A stretch of DNA of 64,000 bases from Lactifluus volemus (GCA_022376515.1 WTXI01000003.1:1178001-1242000); one strand, 5' to 3'. Shown: positions 39,145 to 50,530, counted from the first letter of the stretch. Notes: generated by a model not told the origin, from the sequence alone. Translations and numbers: made by a program.

Positions 39145-41030
39145 ATGACAGGCAAGTTGGATGAACAAACTCGAGGCACGCTCCAGTCCGGCGGTAAATT
39201 CTCAAAGCGCAAAAGGCGTCCTTTCGCGGATATTACCAACGTCTTCGACAGCGGGCTAGGATTGCGCACAGAAGTCTCATTCCCGCCGTCTCGTTCTCCT
39301 ACTCTGAGTGAAATGGCTACACATCACGAGAGCGGCTCCGATGCTACAGAGGATCGCAATTGTTTGGCTGAAGCTCTAGCCCCTCTCAAGAATCGGCAGT
39401 CTTTTCTCCCTCGTTTGTCCGCGATTCCAGTTCCATCTCCGCTTCATGGTGCAGGTAACTCATCTCGCCTCAGATCTGTCTCTAGTGTCCCTCCCGTACC
39501 TCTACCTAGCTTGCTTTCGCATCTCAGGGCTGAATCACATGAGATGAAGCTATCTCGGCGACGTGTTTCCTTTGACGCCCGCGCTCAATGTTCCTCTGAT
39601 CCTGATCTTTGTGTTGACCACGCTGTCAATGATGTTTTACCTCACGATCCTCCTGCTGTCGAAATCCCTCTGCTGTCACCGTCACCGTCCCGCGGACTAT
39701 CTACGCGAGAGCCATTGTCGACATCTCTCCTCCCTCCGAAGACTCACAAACTAGCGCACGGTCAGTTAGTTATCCTGCCTTCACGTTCTGTACTGGTCGA
39801 TTTCCGCGAAGGAGAAAGGAGGAAAGGAAGGAAAGGCGATGAAGTAATGGTTGTAAGTCCCAATGGCGATCAGGTAAAATGACATCCCTGCGATGAGGGA
39901 CCTTTGCTCAGAAAGATCAAGATCCGTCTGTTTAGTGCTCCTCACCTCAGTACTCCTTGTTGCCTTGCAGAACCTATCGTAACTCATTCGTTGAATGAGC
40001 TCCCAGCGGACTGGTACAAACTATACGAACAAGCCAAGAAAGTTATCGAACACGTCAAAAGGAATATACCCAAGGTATTTTTGTTCCAATGTTGGAGATG
40101 TTCGCAGAATTGAGCGCCATTTACCAGTTTGTCAAGTACGAAGACACCTTTATATGCACCCTCATGGCAAATGAGCCTCTAGCCGACATCGAAGTTAGAA
40201 CAAGTTTTCGATTGATAACAGCGGCCGTCTCTACAAGGACAACAATAGCTATCAGAATCCGATTCTCGCGCAAACTACGAACGATGCAGATCATCTCTAA
40301 CGGACCAAGACAGTACAATAAAAGCATGTTCTGCACCGCACGTGGTGTTCCTGCGGACGCGGGAGACTGGGCTTCGCTATCAAGCAACGAGAAGGAATGC
40401 CTGGCAGTTCTTCTTGACTTTTTGCGCACAGTCGAGGCTGTTGAGGGGTTATCTCGCAACTCTTCAGAGCCGTTGAGTACTCCCCTCACGGAGCGGCCGT
40501 CTAAACAGCCTACCAAGGGAGAAACAGCACGCCCGGTCGCGACCACAGCTGTCCCCGGCGTGGAAAACAAAGAGTCTCCCCCGAAGGACAGCCGCCTTCC
40601 ACCAAAGTCCGCAGCCTCAGCCTCAGCCTCAGCTCCGTCAACCGTGACGCCGCCTTCCGCCCGGTCAATCCAACTCACCGTCAGCCCTCGACCGCGGTTT
40701 CCGTCTGCCTTGCCACGTGCCCCCAGCGACTCTTTCAGGAAGGCGAGTAGCACCGCGGTCAGCGATGCGGCCAACTCGCCATCATCACTTGCCGATCGCG
40801 TGGAGGGGGGTATAGGATCTCTGCGCGACGTGACTGGGCCACGTCTGCAGTCCCGGTTCATGCCAGGTGTCGGATGGTGCCTGCGCTCTGGCGGCGCGCG
40901 CTACCGCATTATGTTCACGGATGGCGTCGCGCTCGAGATTGATGTGGATGAAGAATGGGTTGAGATGGTAGAGCATGATGGGTCGATCACCAAGTCGTAC
41001 TTTCTTCCTAACCTCTCCTCTGATAGCTAA
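39145..41030 (+). CDS. PLK4-like polo-box protein without a kinase domain
   Basis: The start MTGKLDEQTRGTLQSGGKFS (39145) leads to KRRPFADITNVFD, a D-box-like RxxFxxxTN element, then a Ser/Pro-rich linker. From about 39750 the sequence resembles the cryptic polo-box tandem of PLK4/SAK: LAHGQLVILPSRSVLVDFRE, GDEVMVVSPNGDQ spliced to IKIRLFSAPHL, then SLNELPADWYKLYEQAKKVI, EHVKRNIPK spliced to FVKYEDTFICTLMANEPLAD. A second low-complexity linker (residues AASASASAPS) follows. The C-terminus RFMPGVGWCLRSGGARYRIM, FTDGVALEIDVDEEWVEMVE, HDGSITK has polo-box strand spacing, like PLK4 PB3. No kinase domain precedes it. About three or four exons. Function unknown; spindle-pole or kinetochore binding is a guess. 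Confidence 0.68.
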
Positions 41031-41441
41031 AACTGACGAAAATGATTGCGCAGATACACTGTGCGCGACTGCAGCATGAGCCGGAAAGTAGGTGATCGTA
41101 TGAAAGTGTTTCGAGAATTTCTCCCCTTATTTGACGAATCAGACTGTTAATCGTTTTTGTTGTTCCAGTTGTAATTGAATCGAGCCGAGCCTCTCCCCCA
41201 CTATAGCATAGGTTGGGTAGTACTAGATACTGTACGATTGATACTGTCGGCAACCACCCACGGACTTCTGCCAACACGGTTGATAATTCAGAAAAATCAT
41301 GAAGGTTATACACAGCGACAACACTGACGGTGGATTTACATTCTTCACACACCCATGAAAACGAGGAGCACGGACGTGGGATACAACCATTTTTTTTTCT
41401 GTTTAGGATACCACCTAACGAACCGCATGAATATAAGGCTA
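41031..41441. other. Convergent intergenic region polo-box gene/3-beta-HSD gene
   Basis: 411 bp between convergent stop codons, with a T9 run near 41391. No gene was recognised. Confidence 0.5.
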
Positions 41442-43116
41442 TCAAGTCAAGTCAACGCTGGTTGCAATTGTCTGAAGTCCGTGCAGTCCGTTGGTCTTCC
41501 CGCTTTCCAACTGGTCTACCGTATATTTCATGATTTGGGCTGTCTGCCATTGAGGCTTGTAGCTGTTTCCAAGCGTACGTACGTCAGTATTCAATATCAA
41601 TTTCTGCAGGATGATATGCCTGTACCCAATCAATTTACGTGCTCTCGAATCGTCGATCACAGTGTCCCGCAAGTAGCTTATTGTTTCAGGCTGCAGGAAG
41701 ACCAATTGACCGATCCACCGAGGTGTTAAGCTTGGTTTCTGCCCGATGAGCGCAAAAACAGGAAGGAGGATGTGGTACCGCAAAAAGAGCAACGCCTCAA
41801 CGAGATGGGCCAAGATAAACAAGAGCAGCGGTGGGACCCTGTCAAAGATCAACTCGCGACGGGAGTAGAACTGATGGATTGCGTGGGCATGAATAATAAG
41901 TACGCCGAGAGAGAAAACGTCGAGATGGGGCCGGGCTGAGGAAGGAAGAAATTACTCACCTGGAGGGCGGCGCGCGAGTCGTCCATGCTCCATGGTGGAC
42001 CGTTCCCTGTGATGAGGAATGCCTCGCCGCCGACATTCACAGGGTCGCGACGTAGTGCGTCCTCAAATGACAAATGTGCGGCCGCGACATCCCACACGCA
42101 TACACTCGTCTGGCTCCAGAGACCATCGTAAGCGGGTACGCGGGGAAGAGTGAGCGTGATGGTGTAGAAACGGTCGTTTGGCCCTATGATGGTACTGTGA
42201 AACCACAAAAAAAAAGCTTAGTGAGGGATCTGTGTATCGTATTTCATGTATGTAAACTACACGCACGCTCCAGGGCGCAGACAGCCCGTTCGCAGACCGT
42301 TCGGCGAGTTGGCGTCCAGCACCAAACGGTCGGCCATGAATTTGGACCGAGCATAACTGCTCTTTGGTTGCGCCTCCGCACTCAGCGGCGCGTCGTCGTC
42401 GCTAACGGTAATCTTGTTCCACGGCGGTAGGCGATAGTCCCTGCCCAGCTGCAAAAACCTCGACCGGGGAGTCACCGCATCCGCTGACGACGTGAAGACC
42501 AAGATTGCGTCCTTGGGGAGGAGTTCCTTGGCAGCTGCGAGCACCACGGCGGTGCCTAAGACATTGATGCGGTAAGACCCATCGAAAGTGTATGCCGCAC
42601 GTTCCCAGAATCGGATGGTCGCAGCGGTGTGGAAGATGACGGAGGGGAGCGTGCCGGAGGGGAACGGCGCGATGAGGGCGGCGCGGACGGAGGGCGCGGA
42701 AGTGATGTCGACCTTGGCGTAGGTCAAGGCGGGATGCGAGGCGAGGTCTTGGGGTAGAGGCGCGAGGTCTAGCACGCGCACGTTGGTCTCGCCGCGAAGG
42801 ATGAGTAAGCGAACAATGTAGCTGATGCCCCAAAAACAAGTACTTCAGCAGAGGTACCTTTTCGGCGCTTGTGCATTTACCTTCCGACGAAACCAGAACC
42901 CCCAATGACGACGTAGCCTGCTTGTGTCGGCTCGCGGGGGATTGCATTAAGCATGTCAAGGTCTGCATACGAGACTTTGCGCAGTTCATCTTCGTTATAG
43001 TTTGATTTCAATTGCAGAGCTAGTGGGTGAGGACCACGTAACCGACGAGATAACAGGACTAAGAAGAAGAGGATGCCAATCGACGACAGGGAGAGGACGA
43101 CAAAGGGTGCGGACAT
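41442..43116 (-). CDS. Membrane-anchored 3-beta-hydroxysteroid dehydrogenase/NAD-dependent epimerase family protein
   Basis: An N-terminal membrane anchor (SAPFVVLSLSSIGILFFLVL, residues 2-21) precedes a Rossmann domain. Its dinucleotide motif GYVVIGGSGFVGR is near residue 68. Then come TNVRVLDLAPLPQDLASHPA, VIFHTAATIRFWERAAYTFD, INVLGTAVVLAAAKELLPKD, ILVFTSSADAVTP and the catalytic YxxxK in SSYARSKFMADRLVLDANS. RTGCLRPGA follows, then after an intron TIIGPNDRFYTITLTLPRVP and GEAFLITGNGPPWSMDD. A second hydrophobic stretch, PPLLLFILAHLVEALLFLRY, lies near the C-terminus. The family includes sterol C-4 decarboxylase (Erg26) and related enzymes; the substrate here cannot be read from sequence. 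The transposon starts about 320 bp upstream. Confidence 0.87.
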
Positions 43117-43295
43117 GAGATTGAAAGGATTATTTTCTTACTAACTTAGTGGACGTTCTACTATATACTGGGTCGGCCATTGCGGGTGTAACGGACTCAC
43201 GCTTGTCCCCAGCCAAAGTTCAGACTCCGCAGCACTTGGGCGTGAACTCGCGTGACAAACCGCATTTTTTTGTTTTTCTATATAACACAATTCTA

Positions 43296-43317
43296 CCCCC
43301 CCCCCCCCCCCCCCCCC
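43296..43317. repeat. 22-base poly-C tract
   Basis: An uninterrupted run of 22 C in the spacer between the dehydrogenase start and the transposon (43117-43439). This spacer otherwise holds no gene. The exact length is likely unreliable in assemblies. Confidence 0.9.
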
Positions 43318-43432
43318 GAAAAACACACGGAATATGCTTGCATGTGGTATAGGATGTCATATGTCAATTTTTGTGGTGATTGAGCCAGAATTGGATGAGA
43401 AATTCGAAGTGACCCATTACCTCCGACTGGCC

Positions 43433-43439
43433 CATTACC
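43433..43439. repeat. Target-site duplication, left copy
   Basis: CATTACC directly before the left terminal repeat, identical to 50943-50949. The same word also occurs at 43415-43421, so the local sequence is repetitive. Confidence 0.6.
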
Positions 43440-43462
43440 CCCAGGAAGAAATGGAATGAAGT
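43440..43462 (+). repeat. Terminal inverted repeat, left
   Basis: Begins CCCAGGAAGAAATGGAATGA. Pairs with the reverse complement of 50920-50942 at 18 of 23 positions by eye. Confidence 0.75.
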
Positions 43463-43830
43463 AATTCGTAGTAAATTGAATTATTTTGAACGATTCAATT
43501 TAATTAAATGGTCTGAACATATGCCGATTTAAATCAATTGAAAATTGAAGACATTTGAAGGTTTCGGAATTTAATTGAATACCAGATCAGATCGGAACGA
43601 ATTCCCTTGATCAGGATTGAATCATATCGCATTGATTTCGTTACGCGAGCTTGAATCAAATTGAATTGAATCGAATTAATCTCGTTGCGCGAGTTTGAAT
43701 TGAATTGAATTTAATCGATTATCTATTTACAATACAATAATAATCGATTAAGATCTATTGTGTTCGATTTTTTTACCCCCTTGATCGAATCCAATTGAAT
43801 CCAATCGATTTCGATCTAAAGCAGTTTCTT
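43463..43830. repeat. Left subterminal AT-rich array
   Basis: Many variants of TTGAATTGAAT, AATCGAATT and ATCGATT, including two copies of CTCGTTGCGCGAGTTTGAAT-like sequence (about 43640 and 43680; the first reads TTCGTTACGCGAGCTTGAAT). Such subterminal repeats often bind transposon-encoded proteins. Confidence 0.7.
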
Positions 43831-43927
43831 CGCAATGCCGTGACTTGAAAATGTAAACGCGAGAGAGCTGTGAGTGTCCCGTCAGACTCAGATGGTGGAG
43901 GAAGAGCGTGTTGTACATACCTTCGGG

Positions 43928-45913
43928 TTATTTCTTATTCGATTTGGCCTTCTTCGCCTCTTGTTCTGTTTGTTTATAGCGCTGTCATACATATACACAT
44001 TAGTATCGCGTGTGCAAGAGGGGCGATAAGGATAGTATCACTCACTTCAACGGTTTGCGTGTCGAGATCGTTCCATACGATAGCGAATTCTTCCCTTGTG
44101 GTATGGGGGTGTTCCTTCATGTAATCGATCGCAAATAAATTGCTGTGTGTGACCGTAAACATAATATGAGTCTGGTGGTCCAGTGATAGGCAAACTTACC
44201 GCGCAGATAACGAATTGTTCGGGCGCATTCGGATTGCCTTCTTTTGGCCATTGTCTGTCTGTGGTATTGCTGCCACTCCTGTGCCATTTGACGTCTCTGA
44301 TATTGTCGCTGACCTGGCGTTGTCGGTTCTGCACGATGGGATGGAGGCGTCTGGGGGTGGTGCGTATTATGTGAGTGCAAGTCTCCATATAGTTAGAAAC
44401 GGTGCACCTTCTGTCCCTGTAACTGTAGCCGCCGCAGGGTCGTTAGTATGAACATCTGTCTGCGAGAGCGTTGGAGCCACAACGGGAGTCCCGTTCACTG
44501 AATCGCGCCGAGTGATGGACGAGCTGGAAGGGCCGCGTGAATTAGGCAGTTTGGGAAATATATGACACATACAGCGGATGGCGGATGGTAATGCACTTCC
44601 AATACCATGTTAGCGCCGCAACAGTGCACAAGGAGAAAGAACTTACGAGTGGGCGAGGCCTAGGAACCTCGACTGCGGGGGCAGGGAGCGGTGAAGTAGG
44701 TGGAGGTGGTAAAGGTGGGGCTACATAGGTATGAGGTGCACGTTTCTGAATCGGGAGGGGGTGGGGAAGCGCACTAGGAGGACGAGGTATTGGACTCTCG
44801 GGGGAACTTGTATCATCTCAAACGCATTGGTCATGAAATGTACATTGTGAATCAATCGATGAATGACTTACCTCTCGATCTCTTGTTTGCCTCCGGAATT
44901 GGCGAAGCGTCTGCTGGTCGCTTCGGTGGTCGGCCGTGCGAGACTTCTTCGCGTTTCATGGGATTCTTGACTGAGTGTGTCTTGTACCAATGAGAGTACC
45001 CGGATGTGCCAATCACTCTAGATTTGTAACTGTCGTGGCACAGCCGGAGAACGGGGAATTTTGATTCCATATCCTGATAAAACTGTAATTGTGATTTCAT
45101 GGACACACGCGTCCATGTGGATCCCGGGTTCCCCTCAGATTCTTCATAGAGAAGGCACCAGAGTAGGCGGGAATGATCGCAAATTCTACGCGCCACATAT
45201 CCGTCCACCATGGTTCCTGATTCATCCTCGATGAACCACATCGCAACGTTTTCACCTTCACTGGAACGTCCTTTTCCACGTGGTCCTGGTTGGTGGCTGG
45301 TGCTTCCTTCGCGCAGGTTTTTCTCCTTGAGGTATTCGTCTTGATACCAATACGTTATATTCGGGTAGTCCTTCCTTTCCATCGACGGTCGTAGGGCCCT
45401 TAGTGGCGCCTCTGGAGGTGCACTGCCCTGAGGTTGCGCATTCTGGTTGGAACGCACGAACTCTCCTTCACGCAAAGCCTCCACGAGGTCTTCATATAAT
45501 TTTCTGGTGTATATAGCGGTGTGAGTTTGTATGCGCATATGAGAGAGCACTTACTCTGCTTTCTCTGCGCGTGAATTGCTATCTTCAAGCCTCGTACACA
45601 TATGGATGTATGTGGGGTTTCTTGATGTCATAAGTTCGTCATGAGTAGCGCACGCAAGTACGTCCGAGTCGTCATCTGCTCTTTGCATGAATGGAGAACC
45701 CTATATGCATATAATAGTGATTGTCATTGTATGCGCGTTATACATCGCACTTACCAAGGAAAATGAGTCTTGCGTATCATCTAGACGTGATGTGTGCATA
45801 GATGAATCACTACACAGTGGGGGAGTAGAAAGCGATGAGCCCAAAGAACGCTCAGTGAGAGGGTGGCTGTGGCCAAGAGAATTAATTCGAGGGGTTCCGT
45901 AGAGGTCGACCAT
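43928..45913 (-). CDS. Transposon-encoded protein of unknown function (accessory gene)
   Basis: Proposed start MVDLYGTPRINSLGHSHPLT (45913). The best-preserved block is KDYPNITYWYQDEYLKEKNL, with GENVAMWFIEDESGTMVDGY, RRICDHSRLLWCLLYEESEG, then STWTRVSMKSQLQFYQDMES and RLCHDSYKSRVIGTSGYSHW (about 44980-45380). A basic segment PMKREEVSHGRPPKRPADAS and a Pro-rich section follow. Exons near 44500 and 44100 (LFAIDYMKEHPHTTREEFAI) lead to a Lys-rich end YKQTEQEAKKAKSNKK (stop 43928-43930). Proteins of this kind accompany Tnp2-type elements in basidiomycetes, probably as DNA-binding helpers; that role is inferred. Exon joins are approximate. Confidence 0.55.
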
Positions 45914-46339
45914 GGGAGGGGTAAGAAGTAGTGGGGATGCAAAGACGTGGGGTGTGCGTTTTTTCACTCGAGATGGATTCCAATCACTAATTTGGAACGA
46001 TGTGTGCGTGGGGTGGCTTATCTAGGCGATCGATTTAATTTAATTTCATTTCTAATTACATTGCACGTAATTACATCGACGCATTGATAAAGTACATAGT
46101 GGAAAGAAAGACACAAGGCGCAGCAAGCAATTTAGTGGGGAAGACGTGACGACGTATACTACTTTTCATATCCTATGTCCTGGTACAAAGTATCTGAAGT
46201 CCGCTAGTGTCAGTATGTGCGGATCGTAGATTAGCAATAATCAAACCTATATCAGGATCCGATGAAGGGAACATCAGATCCATTTTTTTGGCGACCCTGT
46301 CCATTGCCTCCCTCGCACCCTCTTCTCAAGCCTCTTGCA

Positions 46340-47044
46340 CTATTTGTTCAATGCTTTGTCCCTGTATAATAATCTTGGACAGGTCGATTGTGGCCGGGAG
46401 AGGTGTGCGATCGCTTGATTTGGGGGTGGGGGGGGTTGTGCTGTGTCGGGACAATGTCTTGTGCACAGTGTAGGATGTACCATGCTCGGGAAATGACAGG
46501 CGCACTGAGTGGGGAGTGTGGCATTCGGAAAATGACCGACGCACAGCGTAGGATGTACGATGCCAGGGAAATGGCCCGCGCACTGAGTGGGAAGTGTGGG
46601 ATGGTTGGCGCACAGCACAGGATGTACAAGGCCAGGGAAATGGCCCGCGCACTGAGTGGGAAGTGTGGGATGGTTGGCGCACGGAGTGGGAGATCCAATG
46701 CTCGGGAAATGGCCCGCGCACTGAGTGGGAAGTGTGCTCCGGGCTGGGAAGTGTCGGTGAGACCTGGAAAGGTCAGTTTGGATTGCCTTCTCTTTGCGTA
46801 GTGAAATGGGCTCTGTGTGCGCATGTGGGAGGCTCAGTGAAAATGGAGTCGGGCGTCGAACGGGACTCTCTGGGTTGGGCGGTGACTGTGGTTGCGTCTC
46901 TGAGATATCTATAATTTCCGAGGCTGCTTTTCGCTTCTTACTGCCATCAATAAAATTTGACGAGGCTGTGCATGCGTCGAATATATGTACACTCCTTTCT
47001 TGGTCAATGCGAACCTTTTTAGAAGGAGGATTGGTGGCCGGCAT
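46340..47044 (-). CDS. Transposon-encoded protein with Cys/His-containing 23-residue repeats
   Basis: The start MPATNPPSKKVRIDQERSVH (47044) leads through SNFIDGSKKRKAASEIIDIS, a possible nuclear localisation signal. Four repeats follow with the unit LPTQCAGHFPG(L/I)VHP.LC.NHP, then a Pro-rich end (stop 46340). The unit length is a multiple of three, so all frames stay open over the repeats and the true C-terminus may use another frame through splicing (one alternative ends SKIIIQGQSIEQIVQEA). It resembles no family I know. It may be a second helper protein or part of the neighbouring accessory gene. Confidence 0.45.
   Translation of the reverse strand: MPATNPPSKKVRIDQERSVHIFDACTASSNFIDGSKKRKAASEIIDISETQPQSPPNPESPVRRPTPFSLSLPHAHTEPISLRKEKAIQTDLSRSHRHFPARSTLPTQCAGHFPSIGSPTPCANHPTLPTQCAGHFPGLVHPVLCANHPTLPTQCAGHFPGIVHPTLCVGHFPNATLPTQCACHFPSMVHPTLCTRHCPDTAQPPPPPNQAIAHLSRPQSTCPRLLYRDKALNK
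46473..46740. repeat. Four tandem repeats of 69-78 bp
   Basis: Copies start at 46473, 46551, 46620 and 46689 (periods 78, 69, 69). Each begins GGATGTAC or a variant and contains GAAATGGCCCGCGCACTGAG. The middle two are almost identical. Confidence 0.85.
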
Positions 47045-47231
47045 CAGTGCGAGTGAAATGAGTGAATATATGCGCGTGTATATGTGTTTTGATGTGAATA
47101 TATGCACTTCCGCGTGATTTCAGAGGTGTTCTACGCAGAATTCCACCAAGTCACACATGCACGTGATGTGTGCATCTGTGGATTTCGTACTAAGTCGCGA
47201 TACATGTAGTACACTATGCACAATGTAGCTA

Positions 47232-50200
47232 CTATTCTTCGATAGCCTCCTCACTGCCCTCTCCCATAACCAATACATCCAAACCCAGTTTCTCGACCAC
47301 AAAAAACTGCCTGCAACAATCCCCTTCACTGGGCGTCATAGGTATCATAGCCACCACGGATGTAATTGCATGGACCTCGACAACGCGAAGATCAGATGCC
47401 CCTTGATACGTGCACACGTACAAAGCACCGTGCAATATACTGAGCAGATTTTTGTCTGGCTCGGACCATACAGACATGAGGGCATATGTACGCTCGGGTC
47501 CCGGCAAGTGTCCGCTTTGAAAGTAGAACTGTACCTCTGCAAACCGAGATAGTTCACCAGATAAGATCTAAATGCGATTATCAGTGAGATCTGTACTATC
47601 TTGAATGAGATGCACGTCACCTTGACATTTCGAGAACGTCGTACTGTTTGATTCTCTCGTGGTACCCTTTTTCGGTCTTTCCACAAGGATCGAGAGATCT
47701 GCTTGTTTGGTAGGCGAAGTCTTGCCCATCGCCTATACCTTGGCACCCAGTTACTGGCGAGAGAACCTGTCTGCGAGATCATGAAATCGCGAAGTGCATC
47801 GGCCTCTGCACCACTGAGTACAACCGGTTTCTTGTCTTTCCCCCCGAGAAGAATGTATCCGTCATCTGTTTCGTCCAATCTGATTGCACCATTGGGCAAT
47901 TTTCCTGTAGTGCCGTCCAACCCTGGATAACTTGCCTTAAGAGCGTTCACTTGACTGCGTCTGAGTCCACGGTTCGAAATGTTGGCAAAAGGATCGGAAG
48001 GTTGCTTGACTTCCTCACCAAGACTCCCGATCGTGCGCTCAAGTGTCCACTGTTGGATATACACTCCAGGTCCAATGCGCGCAGTCTCTTGTGCGAGATG
48101 AGCCATTGCATGGACACTCTGGTGGACAAAATGTAGCCTTGATGGTAGTCTACAGTAGTACATTATCTCGAATTCCTCGACAAATTCGAGAAGGAGCATA
48201 TGCGCGATAATGAGTTGTTCTTTCTTGATGCGCCGCTGGTGGAGGATCCGCACACCCTGTACGAGCTTACAGAAGTGTTCCCAGAACGCCCGAGGCACCA
48301 CGTCAACGAGAAGCCCTGGCCCCAGTCCAAAGACGTACGTCAAGAATTCCCAGGCCTTGTACCCGCTCGAGATCTTCTCAGCAGGATTGCGGGGGGGGCG
48401 ATCAAACGAATCAGGAAGAAATTCCCTACACAACGCCACTTCATTTCCATGTTTCCGCCAGACATCGCCGGTGAGGCACATCCATGGCCACTCTGATCGT
48501 GAATCGTCCTTATCACAATCAATAGTGCCGCGCCAAAGACCAAGCAATAGATCGGGAAGATTGAGAGATATCAGATGCATTATGTTGATCGCGAAGCATC
48601 GGGGGGAGCCAGTGAACGACGAGGGGAGAGCCCACTGAAGATGCTGGGCTTGCATATGCCCGTCTCTCTGCGCTCCTGTTTGTAGTGTGTGTCGTTCCGA
48701 CTTAGCAGTAATCTATGCAGGCCCTGATCGTACAAAGCAGGGGACTGTTCCTCCAGCTTATACACATCGATGTCGTCGTGATCACAGCCAGAGACATCGT
48801 AGTCCAGCGGCTTTAGCATTGCTGGATAGTAATGTGGCCCGTTTTCCTTGTGCCTTCCCCTGAGACCGCAGTAAAGATGGCACCCAAGTGCGCCATGATG
48901 CCCGACTTGTCCATTTAGTTGTGAAAGACCGGGACCATCCGCCATGCCCAGATAGAAGTACGGAAATGATGTGAATACCCGATCTAATTCAGCGTCCCAT
49001 ATTCGGAGGCCATCGCGCTGAAGGGCAGCCAGGTGGTGCAACCCAGGAAACAAGAATGAGTCGAGATTCTTGGGCTTATTAGGACCGGGGATAAACCCCC
49101 CCGGAAGCACGTATCTCTTCTTGTATCGCAGCTCAGGAGGGAGATCCAGCAAGACCCAGATGTAGATCCAACAATCGGATTGCTTGTGCTGGTACAGCTG
49201 TGCACCGTCGACCGACATCATGAGCACTGTGTCGTCTGGCTTGATGTCCCCATTGAGGACAGCATTGCAGAATTCGCGTGCACAATAAACATCGTTGTAT
49301 TCATCGATAGAAATTTCCGGAGACAGGGGATCGATAAGATCTTTCATCACTCGTCGACGATGGCCCATGTTACGTGCGCCCTCTACGCTGCGCCACTGCG
49401 CCTGGATCTGTGGGCCGATGGGTATCGTAAGGAATTGTTTTCGTGGACGCGAAGTCTGACTTTCAGAACGTGCTTCTCCACACACGGGGCAGGCGGTGTT
49501 GTCGCGGAATGGGCCAGTGAATGCGACACACGACCTGGGACACATATCGGTCATCATCGGCTCAATGCATGTTAAGTCCTGAATGCGTTTCTTGATCTGC
49601 CACTGTGAAAGCAGTGCTACGCCCGGAGAGTGCTCCTTGATCGCATCAATCGTATCTGAGTAAATGGCCTCGGAACCACTCGTCACGGCCAAGAACAACC
49701 TAAGACACAGCCGCAAGTCCTTGTCCGACAGATCTAATAAGAAAGTATCTGGATTACGAAGTCGTTGGCGAACACCCTCTGAGAGCGGATCTCGATCCAA
49801 TGTCGCTGCACGTAGCTCATCGATGAACTTCCTGGCATCTCGAAGCGCAGCGACAGTGGGCACGATTGAATCGGGCTCAAGTTGCCCAGGTACATCATCG
49901 GGTATAGCATCTGGGCCAAGAGGAAGATCGCCCTCCAAAGCAGCAGATCGAGGCACCGGGTGCGCATCGCCAGTTTGGATAGTAGGATGAAATGGCGTCT
50001 CCTCATCAAAGCATTGATCGTGATCCTGTGCGCAATCAAATCCGACTTCAGATGGAGTAGCAGGCCTTTGCGACGTGCTTCCTAACTCCTACGCAAGTGT
50101 ACAATCAGTACGATCATATCACATTTATTTCGATCTAATAATACCATATCTCCAACACGTGCACCCCCTGGTACGGACTGATCGCCTAGTGGATCTATAC

Positions 50201-50530
50201 TTGAGGTTGCTTGTGTAGAATCCTGCAAACCTTCACCATCTTCCAATCGCCTCGGCTTCTTTTGTATAGGAGGCGCTTCAAATATATTTTTAACCAGAGT
50301 CCACAGTGAAAAAAACAGTTCACACCATCCACTAGACGTTCCACAGATGGCAGTCGCGTTCGTCGTCCGGATAATGCAGAAAATTGAGCGCTATGTTGAG
50401 CGCGATAATCGTCCGCTCGGAATTCTCGGTGATTGTAGAAGGTTGTTCGAGATACAACCGTTTCTACCACACAAAATCTCGAGCAAGAGCAATACCATTG
50501 AGGACCGTTTGATGTGCTTGAAGTCGACAT
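47232..50530 (-). pseudogene. Tnp2-like transposase, apparently frameshifted
   Basis: N-terminal exon (start 50530) has a Cys-rich GPQWYCSCSRFCVVETVVSR. After an intron come KDLRLCLRLFLAVTSGSEAI, DLTCIEPMMTDMCPRSCVAF, NTACPVCGEARSESQ, then the Tnp2 core: MMSVDGAQLYQHKQSDCWIY, VLPGGFIPGPNKPKNLDSFL, RDGLRIWDAEL, YLGMADGPGLSQLNGQVGHH, GCHLYCGLRGRHKENGPHYY and ICKPSIFSGL. The next conserved part, RCFAINIMHLISLNLPDLLL and LWRGTIDCDKDD, is in another frame. The switch falls at a six-base homopolymer (48601-48606). Further blocks: SFDRPPRNPAEKISSGYKAW, SRLHFVHQSVHAMAHLAQET, QQWTLERTIGSLGEEVKQPS. The C-terminus is in a spliced exon ending EGSEEAIEE (stop 47232). An intron instead of a frameshift is possible. 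Confidence 0.8.

Noticed and set aside
38696..39205. 169-codon minus-strand open frame
   Set aside because: No motif, overlaps the polo-box gene start, and codes for no recognisable domain.
40121..40861. 246-codon minus-strand open frame
   Set aside because: Antisense shadow of the low-complexity linker in the polo-box gene.
43440..43462. RIP-type mutation in the terminal repeats
   Set aside because: Only three of five mismatches are transitions, too few to claim RIP.
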